DNA of 64,000 bases. Origin: an uncultured Oscillibacter sp. Its GTDB lineage: Bacteria > Bacillota > Clostridia > Oscillospirales > Oscillospiraceae. A program made the position numbers and the translations under genes. The stretch spans positions 1 through 64,000 of the forward strand of contig CAJTSM010000016.1 in NCBI GenBank assembly GCA_910578935.1, written 5' to 3'. Positions 43,428 through 51,866 of this stretch are shown in pieces (the stretch's first letter is position 1; each line of letters begins with the position of its first letter). The notes under the pieces are model-generated. The model ran no database searches. It saw nothing but the letters and a program-made list of their open reading frames with translations, and was not told the origin of the DNA.

Positions 43428-44644
43428 TGTATAATTACCGTATGGTCACCGATGATCTGTACTGGGTAGGCGCGGATGAGCACCGCCTGGCCCTGTTTGA
43501 GAATATCCATCCCCTCTATCACGGTGTTTCTTATAACGCCTATGTCCTGCTGGATGAGAAGACCGTCCTCTTTGACACCGCCGACTGGGCGGTGGGCCGT
43601 CAGTTTATCGCCAATGTCAAGGCCGTCTTGGCGGGCCGTCCCCTGGACTACATGGTCATCAACCATGTGGAGCCGGACCATGCCGCCTCTATTGAGGAGA
43701 TTCTCCTCCGCTGGCCCAAGGTGAAGATCATCACCACTCCCAAGGCGGTGACTTTGCTGAATCAGTTCGGCTTCGCCCTGGACCCCAATCAGATCGACGA
43801 GGTGAAGGAAGGGGATTCCCGCTGCTTCGGCAAGCACACCATCGCCTTTGTTTACGCCCCCATGGTCCACTGGCCGGAGGCCATGGTCTCCTTCGACACC
43901 ACCAACGGCGTCCTCTTCTCCGCCGACGCCTTCGGCTCCTTCCGGTCCCTGGACGGCAAGCTCTTTGCCGACGAGTTCGACTTTGACCGGGAGTGGATCG
44001 ACGACGCCCGGCGGTACTACACCAACATCGTGGGCAAGTACGGCCCCCAGGTGGTGGCCCTGCTGAACAAGGCCGCGACGATTGTGGGTCTGGACAACAT
44101 CAAGATGCTCTGCCCCCTCCACGGACCCATCTGGCGGAAGGACCTGGGCTATATCATCGACAAGTACACCCACTGGGCCACCTATGAGCCGGAGGAGAAG
44201 GGCGTCATGATCGTCTACGCCTCCATGTACGGCAACACCGAGGCCGCCGCCGAGGTGCTGGCCGCCAAGCTGACGGCCCGGGGCGTGACCAACACGAGGC
44301 TCTACGACGTGTCCAGCACCCACGTCAGCTACCTGATTTCGGACCTCTTCAAGTACAGCCACCTGGTGCTGGCGTCCGTCACCTATAATCTCGGCATCTT
44401 CCCGCCGATGCACAATTTCCTGATGGACATGAAGGCGCTGAACCTCCAGAAGCGCACCGTGGCCATCATGGGCAGCGGCTCCTGGGCTCCCCGGTCCGGG
44501 GCGCTGATGCGGGAGGAGATCGAACAGCTCAAGCACATGGAGATTCTGGACGACGAAATGACGGTCACATCCTCTCTCCAGCCCCAGAACGAGTCGGAGA
44601 TCGACGCGCTGGCCGACGCCATTGCCGCCTCTTTAAACAAGTAA
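43428..44644 (+). CDS. fprA: Flavodiiron protein (O2/NO reductase)
   Basis: This is a 405-residue A-type flavodiiron protein. The metallo-beta-lactamase-like diiron domain is at 1-250, with ligands in NHVEPDHAAS (~80-90), MVHWPEAMV (~148), SADAFGSF and LCPLHGPIW (~226). A flavodoxin domain from ~255 has the FMN loop YASMYGNTEAAAE. It reduces O2 to water or NO to N2O using electrons normally delivered by rubredoxin. The adjacent gene supplies a rubredoxin domain, 35 bases upstream in the same operon. RBS AAGGAGG fits. A typical oxygen-protection enzyme of strict anaerobes. Confidence 0.95.
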
Positions 44645-44663
44645 ATTCTCATATGACAAAAAA

Positions 44664-44692
44664 AGAAGGGGCCGCTGAATGCGGCCCCTTCT
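44664..44692. terminator. Shared terminator between fprA and merR
   Basis: A perfect 12-bp stem (AGAAGGGGCCGC / GCGGCCCCTTCT) with a 5-base loop. On the minus strand it is followed by TTTTTTTG, so it mainly terminates the MerR gene, and it can also slow transcription from fprA. Confidence 0.8.
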
Positions 44693-44776
44693 ACCAAATA
44701 CCCCCAAATTTGGCACAGCCTTTTGGCTGTGCCTTTTCTCATCGCACGGATGAAACCAGCGGCGGAGGTCAGGAGA

Positions 44777-45232
44777 TCATATGTACCAGGTATGGTCGAT
44801 TTCTTTTTTAATAAGCCGGAATTGCTCCGGAACCTCATCGGGAGTCAGGGAACGGACGCTGTCCTCCGTGCCGTTCTGTATAGCCTGCTCGTAATACCAG
44901 CATTTAAATTCCAAAAGCCGGAGGATTTCCTTCATATCTTCAATCTGCTCTTTGACAGCGTCTTTTCGGGAACGAAACAGCTCAAGCCGCTGGGTAAGAG
45001 AGCCGTCGCCCTTTCCGGCCAGGTCGGTGTATGCCTTCATCTCCCGGATGGACAAACCTGACTTTTTCAGGCATTCAATAACCTTCAGCCAACCGTAATC
45101 CTGATCGGAAAACATGCGGATTCCTCCCTTGGAGCGTTCTACAGAGGGAAGGAGTCCTTCCTGATCGTAATAACGGAGGGTGGAGGCGGGAATGTTTAAG
45201 AGCCTGGACATTTCACCAATGGTGTACAGCAT
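44777..45232 (-). CDS. MerR-family transcriptional regulator
   Basis: This 151-residue protein has a MerR N-terminal winged helix (YTIGEMSRLLNIPASTLRYYDQEGLL, shown here as residues 3-28 in two adjoining helices) followed by the helix SDQDYGWLKVIECLKKSGLS. A long dimerisation coiled coil (~80-125) ends in a short tail. No C-terminal metal-binding cysteine pair is present, so it belongs to the drug- or stress-responsive branch. The promoter spacing in front of it is a normal 17 bases. The target gene is unknown; no exporter or oxidoreductase is directly adjacent. Confidence 0.9.
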   Translation of the reverse strand: MLYTIGEMSRLLNIPASTLRYYDQEGLLPSVERSKGGIRMFSDQDYGWLKVIECLKKSGLSIREMKAYTDLAGKGDGSLTQRLELFRSRKDAVKEQIEDMKEILRLLEFKCWYYEQAIQNGTEDSVRSLTPDEVPEQFRLIKKEIDHTWYI

Positions 45233-45309
45233 GGTTCTTCTCCTGAAAGTGTTTTGAAAACCGTGATAGATTGAAAGCCTGCATTCGGCTTTGCCAGATA
45301 TTGTGGTTC

Positions 45310-45338
45310 ATTATACGGCTGTTTGGGCCGAATGTCAA
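45310..45338 (-). promoter_or_regulatory. Consensus promoter of merR
   Basis: On the minus strand a perfect TTGACA (45333-45338) and a perfect TATAAT (45310-45315) are 17 bases apart, about 80 bases before the merR start. Confidence 0.8.
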
Positions 45339-45425
45339 TGAGGGCGATTGGGGTGAACCCTTTGGGCCGGCCGCCGGATGGTCCCGCGGGGTTTCCGCCG
45401 GCAGGGGCGAGAACGTATGCGGCGG

Positions 45426-46325
45426 TCAGTTTTTCCGGTATTCTTTTAAAATGTCCAAGACCAGCGCATCTCGTGTTTTTTCACGGCAGCCGGTGCTTTC
45501 ATACATGGAAAAATTGAGGATGGGAGCGTCAACGATGTTTATGACGGAAAAGTGCTCCTCAGAGAAGTTTCGGGCGGCGGAACTCTGGGGCATCAAGGTG
45601 CTCCGGATGCCGATCTCAATATATTTTCGGATAATGTCTATGCGCACGTCCGATAGGGTCAGTTCCGGCACAAACCCGATATTTTTGCATACGCGCAAAT
45701 AGAACGAATACAAGGAGGCGTCCTCTTTTGGAAAGCAGTAGCGTTCCGATTTGATGTCGTCAAACGACACGGCGTCCGTGACGCGGAGTTTTTCCGCGTT
45801 TGCTTTGGATGTGACAAATACAAGGGGATCTTGAAAAAGAGATGTAGCGCGGTATCCGGAGGGTTTTCCGATGAGCTCCCGATAGGCGAAAGCCAGGTCG
45901 ATCTGCCCGAACTCCAGCATTTCGTTGATGGCTTCGTGCTGCTTTTGATAGGTTTCTACATAAAAGTTTCGCTTTCCCGCCTCAAATTTCGTAATTGCGT
46001 CGATGATCTTCACGTCGACGGCCCCGAAGGGAATCGCCAGGTGAATGCACCTTTGATGATTCAGCTGGTAGCTGTCTGCGGCGGTGGACAAAAGATTGAC
46101 GTCTTCGGAAAGATTGTTGATATATCCGGAGATATAATCTCCGAAAGGCGTGCACACGACGGCGCTGTTGTTTTTTCGGACGAAGAGGGAACCGCCAAGA
46201 TATTCCTCCAGAGCTTTAATCCGTTTGGAGAGTGCCGACTGTGAAATATACAGGCTGTCGGCCGCTTTTGAAAAGCTCCGATAGCGCACAACCGCTTGAA
46301 AATATCGCAAATCGTCAAATCTCAT
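45426..46325 (-). CDS. LysR-family transcriptional regulator
   Basis: This is a 299-residue LysR protein. The HTH at residues 2-60 reads RFDDLRYFQAVVRYRSFSKA then ADSLYISQSALSKRIKALEE. The two-lobed effector domain runs from ~90 (CIHLAIPFGAVDVKIIDAI). ATG 46325 has AAAGGGGGC upstream; an in-frame ATG 18 bases earlier is rejected. It is divergent from the UGSC-like gene cluster across a 367-base spacer with a TN11A-type palindrome, so it most likely activates that cluster in response to the cluster's substrate. Confidence 0.9.
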   Translation of the reverse strand: MRFDDLRYFQAVVRYRSFSKAADSLYISQSALSKRIKALEEYLGGSLFVRKNNSAVVCTPFGDYISGYINNLSEDVNLLSTAADSYQLNHQRCIHLAIPFGAVDVKIIDAITKFEAGKRNFYVETYQKQHEAINEMLEFGQIDLAFAYRELIGKPSGYRATSLFQDPLVFVTSKANAEKLRVTDAVSFDDIKSERYCFPKEDASLYSFYLRVCKNIGFVPELTLSDVRIDIIRKYIEIGIRSTLMPQSSAARNFSEEHFSVINIVDAPILNFSMYESTGCREKTRDALVLDILKEYRKN

Positions 46326-46500
46326 TCTTGCCCCCTTTGTCAAGTGTGTGTACCTGGCCGCGCTGGATGTTCCCTATAGATTAGCATAAAACCTGCTTAA
46401 AAGCAACAGCACCCAGCTTGGGGGAGAACGGGAGCGCGGTCCTGAAAGTCCCAAGACAAGGCGGTTAGGCCGCTTCCTTTTTTTTTCTGTCGTATCGGAT

Positions 46501-46517
46501 ATTGTGCAATTCGCAAT
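46501..46517. promoter_or_regulatory. LysR-type binding site candidate
   Basis: ATTGTGCAATTCGCAAT is an imperfect palindrome (ATTG-N-G ... C-N-CAAT) of the T-N11-A kind, placed about 75 bases upstream of the candidate -35 below. The rest of 46326-46692 holds no gene. Confidence 0.5.
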
Positions 46518-46590
46518 AAAAAAAGACTTGATTTTCGTAAAATGCTATTTATTTATTCCAAAACAGAATAGGGCCCTTTCCGAACAAGAA

Positions 46591-46620
46591 TTGCGCTCCG
46601 CCCTGGGTTTATACTACAAT
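46591..46620 (+). promoter_or_regulatory. Candidate promoter of the UGSC-like cluster
   Basis: TTGCGC (46591-46596) and TACAAT (46615-46620) are 18 bases apart, about 70 bases before the start codon. The poor -35 is in keeping with LysR activation. Confidence 0.45.
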
Positions 46621-46692
46621 AAAATTAGAAATTGGCAGTGGAGAACCCTCTCTTTTTCTGTCAGACTACATTTTTGGAAAGGAAATGAAGAC

Positions 46693-48399
46693 ATGGAAAT
46701 GGATCGTCTGCTTGACCCCCGGGGCTACCAGGAGCGTCCGATGCTTCAGCTTGCCAAACGGCCCTCCTTGGAAGAGTTGAAAAACGGTAAGATTTTGTTT
46801 TATAACAACACAAAGCTGGGGTTCTGCAATTATTATACGGTGTTCGACCGGATTAAGGAGCGCCTCCGGGAGATCGGCTGCGACGACAGCAAATGGGTAG
46901 AGTACACGGAAACCGTCCGCGGCAAAAACGCGGAAAAGCTAATGGAATACGCCAAAATGCTGGCGGAGGAAAAGCCGGTGGCCGCGATCGTAGCCTTTGG
47001 CGACATGGGGACTTCATCCTCCACCACCGTTTTGACCATTGCCCTTGAAAAGATTGGAATTCCGGCGGTCTATATGACCGCGCCTCCGGGATCGGCGATC
47101 ACCGAGGGCGTCGGCGTCTACCGTGCCGGCGAGCTCTGCCTGTGCTCCGTTGATATTTATCAGGCGTCCACCGTGGATGAGGTTGCGGCGGAGGTCGATA
47201 AAAAATGGGATTATATTTTGGAATCGCTGACCAGCAACGGCGAGAGGCTGAAAGAGCTTGCCCATATCGACTTTAAGATGGATCAGGTTGCCCCCGCGAA
47301 GGACGGCCTTCTGCCCTTTGTGCCGGAGTACGATGCGGAAAAATCCGCAGAGCCTGGCGCGTACATGGAAGAGGTCATGGACTATTTCAACGGCGAGCAC
47401 ATTTCCGACGGCCTGCCCATCATTCCGCCCACCAAGCGGCGGTATGAGGCCATGATGGAGTACTGCCCCTGGGATGAGAATACCAAGCTGGTAGATCCCT
47501 CCGGCCCCAGCGGCCGGGAGATCACCGTCAAGGATGTGGCGATTGCCGCCGTGATGGCAGGCTGCAAGCCCGAGGCCATGCCCGTCCTGGTGGCGGCGTT
47601 TAAGGCGCTGAACAGTCCGCTCTACAACTTCAATCAATCCGTTACCACGTCCCACCCGGGTGGCAACATGTGCATCGTCTCCGGACCCATTGCCCAGGAA
47701 ATCGGTATTTCCGGCAAGCAGGGATGCCAGGGCCCCGGATATCCCGCCAACGCCACGATTGGCCGGGCGATCAATCTCGTAATCATGAACGTGCTTCGGT
47801 CCGTTCCTGGTGTGTGCGATTTGGACTGCATTGCCTCTCAGGCGGAGTTCACCTACTGCTTTGCCGAAGAGCCTGCCCTGGCGCAGTGGAACATGATCAA
47901 TGAAGACCGCTTTGACCGGGAAACCACAACGGTGTACTTGCTGAAGGCGGAACCGATCCACGATATCATCGACTTCCTGAGTCTGAACGGACATGACCTG
48001 CTGGACACCATTACCGCGTGCTGTACGACTCTGGGCTCCAACAACGCCTATATGCCCGGCCCCCTGGTGGTGTGCCTGACGCCCGACCATGCCATGATGC
48101 TGAAGAAGGCCGGATATACGAAGGAGATGATTCAGGAGCATATCCATCAGTACGTATACCATCAGACGCCTATGGTCAACGGCCGCGGCCTGATGCCCGT
48201 CCGTCCCAAGGAGTGGGAAAACCGTCATCCCCTGCCGGTCACCAGGAGCCCGAAGGATGTGGAGGTTGTCACAATCGGCGGCCGGGGCGGCCACTCCGGC
48301 GTGATTCTGCCCTGGGCGCTGCACAGCGAGGGCTGTGTGGAGGCGCTGCGCCTGCCGGACGGCACCGCCGCCAAGAGCATCCGGGATTTCAAAAAGTAA
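46693..48399 (+). CDS. UGSC-like domain fused to an uncharacterised DGLPxxPPT domain
   Basis: The protein has 568 residues. The N-domain (1-190) begins LDPRG.QERP, has NGKILFYNNTKLGFCNYY, and then VAAIVAFGDMGTSSSTTVL and LEKIGIPAVYMTAP. The layout matches UGSC-family selenoproteins, but the redox U-G-S-C motif after GD reads M-G-T-S, so the Sec/Cys pair is missing. The C-domain (~220-568) has DGLPIIPPTKRRYEAMM, then VAIAAVMAGCKPEAMPVLVA, HPGGNMCIVSGPIAQEIGIS, NATIGRAINLVIMNV; I know this as an unnamed conserved family. The start at 46693 follows AAAGGAA; the 63 upstream codons are AT-rich and promoter-like. First gene of the cluster; function unknown. Confidence 0.6.
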   Translation: MEMDRLLDPRGYQERPMLQLAKRPSLEELKNGKILFYNNTKLGFCNYYTVFDRIKERLREIGCDDSKWVEYTETVRGKNAEKLMEYAKMLAEEKPVAAIVAFGDMGTSSSTTVLTIALEKIGIPAVYMTAPPGSAITEGVGVYRAGELCLCSVDIYQASTVDEVAAEVDKKWDYILESLTSNGERLKELAHIDFKMDQVAPAKDGLLPFVPEYDAEKSAEPGAYMEEVMDYFNGEHISDGLPIIPPTKRRYEAMMEYCPWDENTKLVDPSGPSGREITVKDVAIAAVMAGCKPEAMPVLVAAFKALNSPLYNFNQSVTTSHPGGNMCIVSGPIAQEIGISGKQGCQGPGYPANATIGRAINLVIMNVLRSVPGVCDLDCIASQAEFTYCFAEEPALAQWNMINEDRFDRETTTVYLLKAEPIHDIIDFLSLNGHDLLDTITACCTTLGSNNAYMPGPLVVCLTPDHAMMLKKAGYTKEMIQEHIHQYVYHQTPMVNGRGLMPVRPKEWENRHPLPVTRSPKDVEVVTIGGRGGHSGVILPWALHSEGCVEALRLPDGTAAKSIRDFKK

Positions 48400-48454
48400 T
48401 CAGGGCCTGTTTTCTGGGGCAAAATTCTAAAATACACGGAAAAGGAGAACTACG

Positions 48455-49918
48455 ATGGATGGCTACAGTGTCAACTATGATGTAATCGTATGCGGCGGCG
48501 GTACTTCCGGCTTCAGTGCCGCGATTCAAGCCGCCCGCGGCGGCGCAAAGACTCTGGTGATTGAGAAGACCGGATGTCTTGGCGGGCAGCTTACGGTTTC
48601 CGGCCCTCCGGGCTTTGGCTATGCGCGCATGTTCAACTGCTACGGACAGCAGGACAGCAAGGGCATCATTGAAGAAACGCACCAGCGCCTTTACAGGGCG
48701 GGCCACGCGCTTCCGCACCTTCGGCCCAAGCACCGTGTGGGCGCCGCTTACACCTTCTCCTACATTGACCCGGAGTGGTGGGTTCTGATGGCGTTTGACA
48801 TGTGTGAAGAAGAGGGCGTGACTTTGCTGCTGGACGCTCTGGTAGTGGACGCAATCGTGGAGGACCAAACGATCAAGGGCGTCGTGGTGGAGGACTGCGG
48901 CGGAAGACACGAGATCCGCGGCAAGGTGGTAATCGACTGCACCGGTGAAGGCTACCTCTCCACCTACGCGGGATGCGAAACGCAGATGTCCCCGCGGGAC
49001 GTGCTGGAGCCCCATACGATCTGCTTCACTGCCGACGGGGTCAACTGGGACAAACTGATGAAGTATATCAACCGCCATCCGGACCAGTTTACAACGGCCC
49101 AGCTTCTGAATCCTTATGCTTCCATTACCATTGAGCAGATCATCAAGGCGTATGAGGACGCCATTGATCCGATGGAACTGGGAGAGATCATGGGCTTTAA
49201 CGACTTGCGGGAAGTTGCCCTCTATAATGGCGACTGGCACAAATATTCCGGCGCGGGTTTCTTCCTCCAGCCTAAGGAGGGCGGCCATGTTCTGGCCCAC
49301 TTCCAGCATTCCTCTCAGTGGGACAATACGTCTCCCTATGATGCCTGGGATATGTCCCGCTGCCATATTGAGTGCCGCAAGCAGATCGAAATCGCCTGGA
49401 GATTCTTCAAGAACTATGTGCCCGGATTTGAGGACGCCTATATCGTCAAAATGGGAACGGAACTGCGGATTCGCGAGGGCGCGATGGTGATGGGAGACTA
49501 TGTTCTGACAGGGGAGGACATCGGCAATACCTGCCGGTTTGACGACAGCATCGGGCTTTCCTCTTTCCCGGCCGGCGCTTTCCACACCACGAATGTCAAC
49601 ACGCTGAACGCCATCGGTAAGAACAACGGGGCGGAGACAAAGCGCTATCCCCAGGGCTCTTATGAGATTCCCTATAGAATTCTGGTGCCCAGGAAGATTG
49701 AAAATCTGCTTGTGGCCGGCAAGTGCGTCAGTACGGACCGCAATGGACACATGCGTTTTGTGGCCCAGACCTTTGTGACCGGCCAGGCGGCCGGTGCGGC
49801 GGCGGCGCTTGCCGTCAAAAAGGGCTGCACGCCCCGTGACCTTGAAAAGCAAGTGGATGAATTACAGGAGATTCTGAAAGCCAGCGGCGCGGTGGTCTTT
49901 GCGAAAGACCTCAAATAA
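48455..49918 (+). CDS. FAD-dependent oxidoreductase (FAD_oxidored, PF12831-like)
   Basis: This 487-residue flavoprotein begins YDVIVCGGGTSGFSAAIQAA (residues 8-27), followed by TLVIEKTGCLGGQLT, the FAD-binding hallmarks of this family. The product has a C-terminal FAD motif region NLLVAGKCVSTDRNGH and QTFVTGQAAGAAAALA. The middle domain (ca 150-350) is variable and probably binds substrate. No heme, Fe-S or signal sequence is present, so it is cytoplasmic. It is 55 bases downstream of the UGSC-like gene and upstream of a TRAP importer, suggesting that it acts on the imported compound. The substrate is not readable. Confidence 0.87.
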   Translation: MDGYSVNYDVIVCGGGTSGFSAAIQAARGGAKTLVIEKTGCLGGQLTVSGPPGFGYARMFNCYGQQDSKGIIEETHQRLYRAGHALPHLRPKHRVGAAYTFSYIDPEWWVLMAFDMCEEEGVTLLLDALVVDAIVEDQTIKGVVVEDCGGRHEIRGKVVIDCTGEGYLSTYAGCETQMSPRDVLEPHTICFTADGVNWDKLMKYINRHPDQFTTAQLLNPYASITIEQIIKAYEDAIDPMELGEIMGFNDLREVALYNGDWHKYSGAGFFLQPKEGGHVLAHFQHSSQWDNTSPYDAWDMSRCHIECRKQIEIAWRFFKNYVPGFEDAYIVKMGTELRIREGAMVMGDYVLTGEDIGNTCRFDDSIGLSSFPAGAFHTTNVNTLNAIGKNNGAETKRYPQGSYEIPYRILVPRKIENLLVAGKCVSTDRNGHMRFVAQTFVTGQAAGAAAALAVKKGCTPRDLEKQVDELQEILKASGAVVFAKDLK

Positions 49919-50019
49919 GCGGTTTCCAAGTCGCGGGTTCCGCAAAGCGGAATGCCCGAAGCCGAGGGAAGCGTGCCCAGCTGCTCATACTGTTATAATT
50001 TTATAAGGAGGCATCCACG

Positions 50020-51117
50020 ATGGAAAGAAAACTGGAAAGATTTCTTGCGTTGGTACTCGCGCTGGCAATGGTACTGGCGCTCTCCGCCTGCGGCGGTGAC
50101 GCCAAAACGTCCAGCGATCCCCCGGCCGGTCCGCCGGACAGCAAAGATTCCGGCAGCGAGGCTTCCGGCAGCGATGCGTCCGGCGACCCGGTGGTCACCT
50201 TGAGTTTCGGAAGCACATCCTCCGCGGAGGACCTCATCACCCAGGCAATGAACCGGGTGGCGGAAACCTGCAAAGAGAAATCCGGCGGAAGCATTCAGAT
50301 CACCGTATACCCCGCTTCTCAGCTGGGTGACGCCACTGCGCAGCTCGAGAGCCTTTCCACCGGCGGACAGGACATGTTCATTGAATCCGAAGCCAGCTAT
50401 ATGCAGACTTATGGAATCGCCGACGCGGGGGTTTGCTCTTTCGGCGTGTGCAACACGCAGGAAAAACTGTCTAAGCTCACCCAAAGTGATTTATGGGCGG
50501 AGTGGGAGCAGCAGTTCCTGGACACCACCGGAATTGCCACGATTTCCAACAACTGGATTCGTCAGATGACCGTCATTTGCAGCAAAAAGCCTCTGCGTTC
50601 CGTGGAGGATTTCAAGGGTGTGAAGATCCGCACGGTGTCGTCGGAGACGACCATAGCCGTATATAACGCTCTGGGCTTCAGCTCTACGCCGATCAGCTTC
50701 AGTGAGGTTTACCTGAGTTTGCAGCAGGGCGTAGTGGACGCCACCTTCGGCACCCAGGATAACGTCTATACGAACTCCTTCTACGAGCAGGCGCCCTATA
50801 TTCTGCAATGGGGCCCCTCCTGCACCAATCTGGGCGTTTGGATCAACAACGGGAAGTTCAGCAGTATGACGGAGGCTCAACAGCAGATTCTGGTGGAGGC
50901 CTGCAACGAAGCCGGGCAGTGGTACACCGATTCCGCCAACGAGCAGACTCAGGGGTATATCGACGATATGATTTCCAAAAATGTGGAGCTGGTGTATCTG
51001 TCTGAGGAAGACGAAGCCTATGCCAACGACACGCTGGTAGAACTGGCCCGCAGCTATGAGGGCTCCAAATTCTCCGACGGCATTGTGGACAGGCTGCTAG
51101 GGGAACTTGATTCATAA
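50020..51117 (+). CDS. TRAP transporter solute-binding lipoprotein (DctP type)
   Basis: This 365-residue receptor has a lipoprotein signal with lipobox ALSAC (Cys25), a Ser/Pro/Asp linker to ~58, then a DctP fold. The fold shows VTLSFGSTSSAEDLITQAMN, the conserved IQITVYPASQLGD (~100), KKPLRSVEDFKGVKIRT with the Arg that binds the carboxylate (~205), and QGVVDATFGTQDN (~238). AAGGAGG precedes the ATG. It delivers an organic acid to the DctQ/DctM permease encoded next. It differs in family from the TAXI receptor at 20-21 kb. Confidence 0.92.
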   Translation: MERKLERFLALVLALAMVLALSACGGDAKTSSDPPAGPPDSKDSGSEASGSDASGDPVVTLSFGSTSSAEDLITQAMNRVAETCKEKSGGSIQITVYPASQLGDATAQLESLSTGGQDMFIESEASYMQTYGIADAGVCSFGVCNTQEKLSKLTQSDLWAEWEQQFLDTTGIATISNNWIRQMTVICSKKPLRSVEDFKGVKIRTVSSETTIAVYNALGFSSTPISFSEVYLSLQQGVVDATFGTQDNVYTNSFYEQAPYILQWGPSCTNLGVWINNGKFSSMTEAQQQILVEACNEAGQWYTDSANEQTQGYIDDMISKNVELVYLSEEDEAYANDTLVELARSYEGSKFSDGIVDRLLGELDS

Positions 51118-51176
51118 GCTTACCGGTATGAAAACGGAAACGGCCCTGTAAGGGGCCGGACCGTAAAGCTTTGAAA

Positions 51177-51213
51177 TTCATGGGATGCGGCGTGTTTTGC
51201 CGCATCCCATGAA
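51177..51213 (+). promoter_or_regulatory. Intercistronic hairpin between receptor and permease genes
   Basis: A perfect 15-bp stem (TTCATGGGATGCGGC and its complement, 7-base loop) without a T run, 59 bases after the receptor stop. It is analogous in place to the hairpin of the other TRAP system at 20079-20107 and probably sets receptor-to-permease mRNA ratio. Confidence 0.6.
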
Positions 51214-51241
51214 TGGCAGGACCTGTTTTGGAGGTAAATTT

Positions 51242-51865
51242 ATGAAAAAAGCTGTGAAACTGCTGAATCAAGTCGTATATTGGATTAATTTTGTTCTGCG
51301 CAAATTAGGAGCGGCCGTACTGGCGGCGATGTTCCTCTCCATTACGGCGGGCATCGTTTCGCGCTATATGTTCAACAGCGCCCTTTCGTGGACAGAGGAG
51401 CTGGTGTGCTTCCTGATGGTGTACCTGTGCTACATCAGCGCCGCCATTACGACGGCGGAGAAGAAGCACATTGTGGCGGATTTTCTGGTTGCGTTGGCTC
51501 CGGAGACATTTAAACGCGCTATTTCCGTTCTCAGCCGGATTCTCATGGTCATATTTTTCGTGTGCGTCAGTATCAGCATTACGGAACTGCTGCCCACGCT
51601 TGTGTGGAAAAGCGGGGTTTTGCTGATTCACCGCCGCTTTTACTACTATCCCATCCTTGTCAGCTGTATTGTGATGACATTTGATGTGCTGGTAGATATT
51701 GTAAATGACTTTGTGCCCGGATATGATTTGATCGCCCAGGAAAAGGAACGGGCGGCCAAAGCTGCGAAAGAGGCGGAGGATGAGGAAGCGGTGGAGCTTC
51801 GCAAGAGCATGGACGACTTTATGCGGGCCTCAGCCGCCGAGATGGAGAGGGAAAAGGAGGGCTAA
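51242..51865 (+). CDS. TRAP transporter small permease (DctQ type)
   Basis: The protein has 207 residues with four hydrophobic helices (about 14-36, 45-65, 85-110, 130-150), the DctQ motif SRYMFNSALSWTEELVCFLMVY (given here in two parts: SRYMFNSALSWTEEL, then VCFLMVY) and a charged cytoplasmic tail rich in Lys/Glu/Ala. The start at 51242 has TTGGAGG 8 bases upstream; an upstream in-frame extension runs through the hairpin. It forms the complex with the DctM subunit encoded one base downstream. Confidence 0.9.
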   Translation: MKKAVKLLNQVVYWINFVLRKLGAAVLAAMFLSITAGIVSRYMFNSALSWTEELVCFLMVYLCYISAAITTAEKKHIVADFLVALAPETFKRAISVLSRILMVIFFVCVSISITELLPTLVWKSGVLLIHRRFYYYPILVSCIVMTFDVLVDIVNDFVPGYDLIAQEKERAAKAAKEAEDEEAVELRKSMDDFMRASAAEMEREKEG

Positions 51866-51866
51866 T

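Noticed and set aside
46504..46692. A 63-codon N-terminal extension of the UGSC-like protein
   Set aside because: The region is AT-rich, contains the LysR palindrome and promoter boxes, and the internal ATG at 46693 has the ribosome site.
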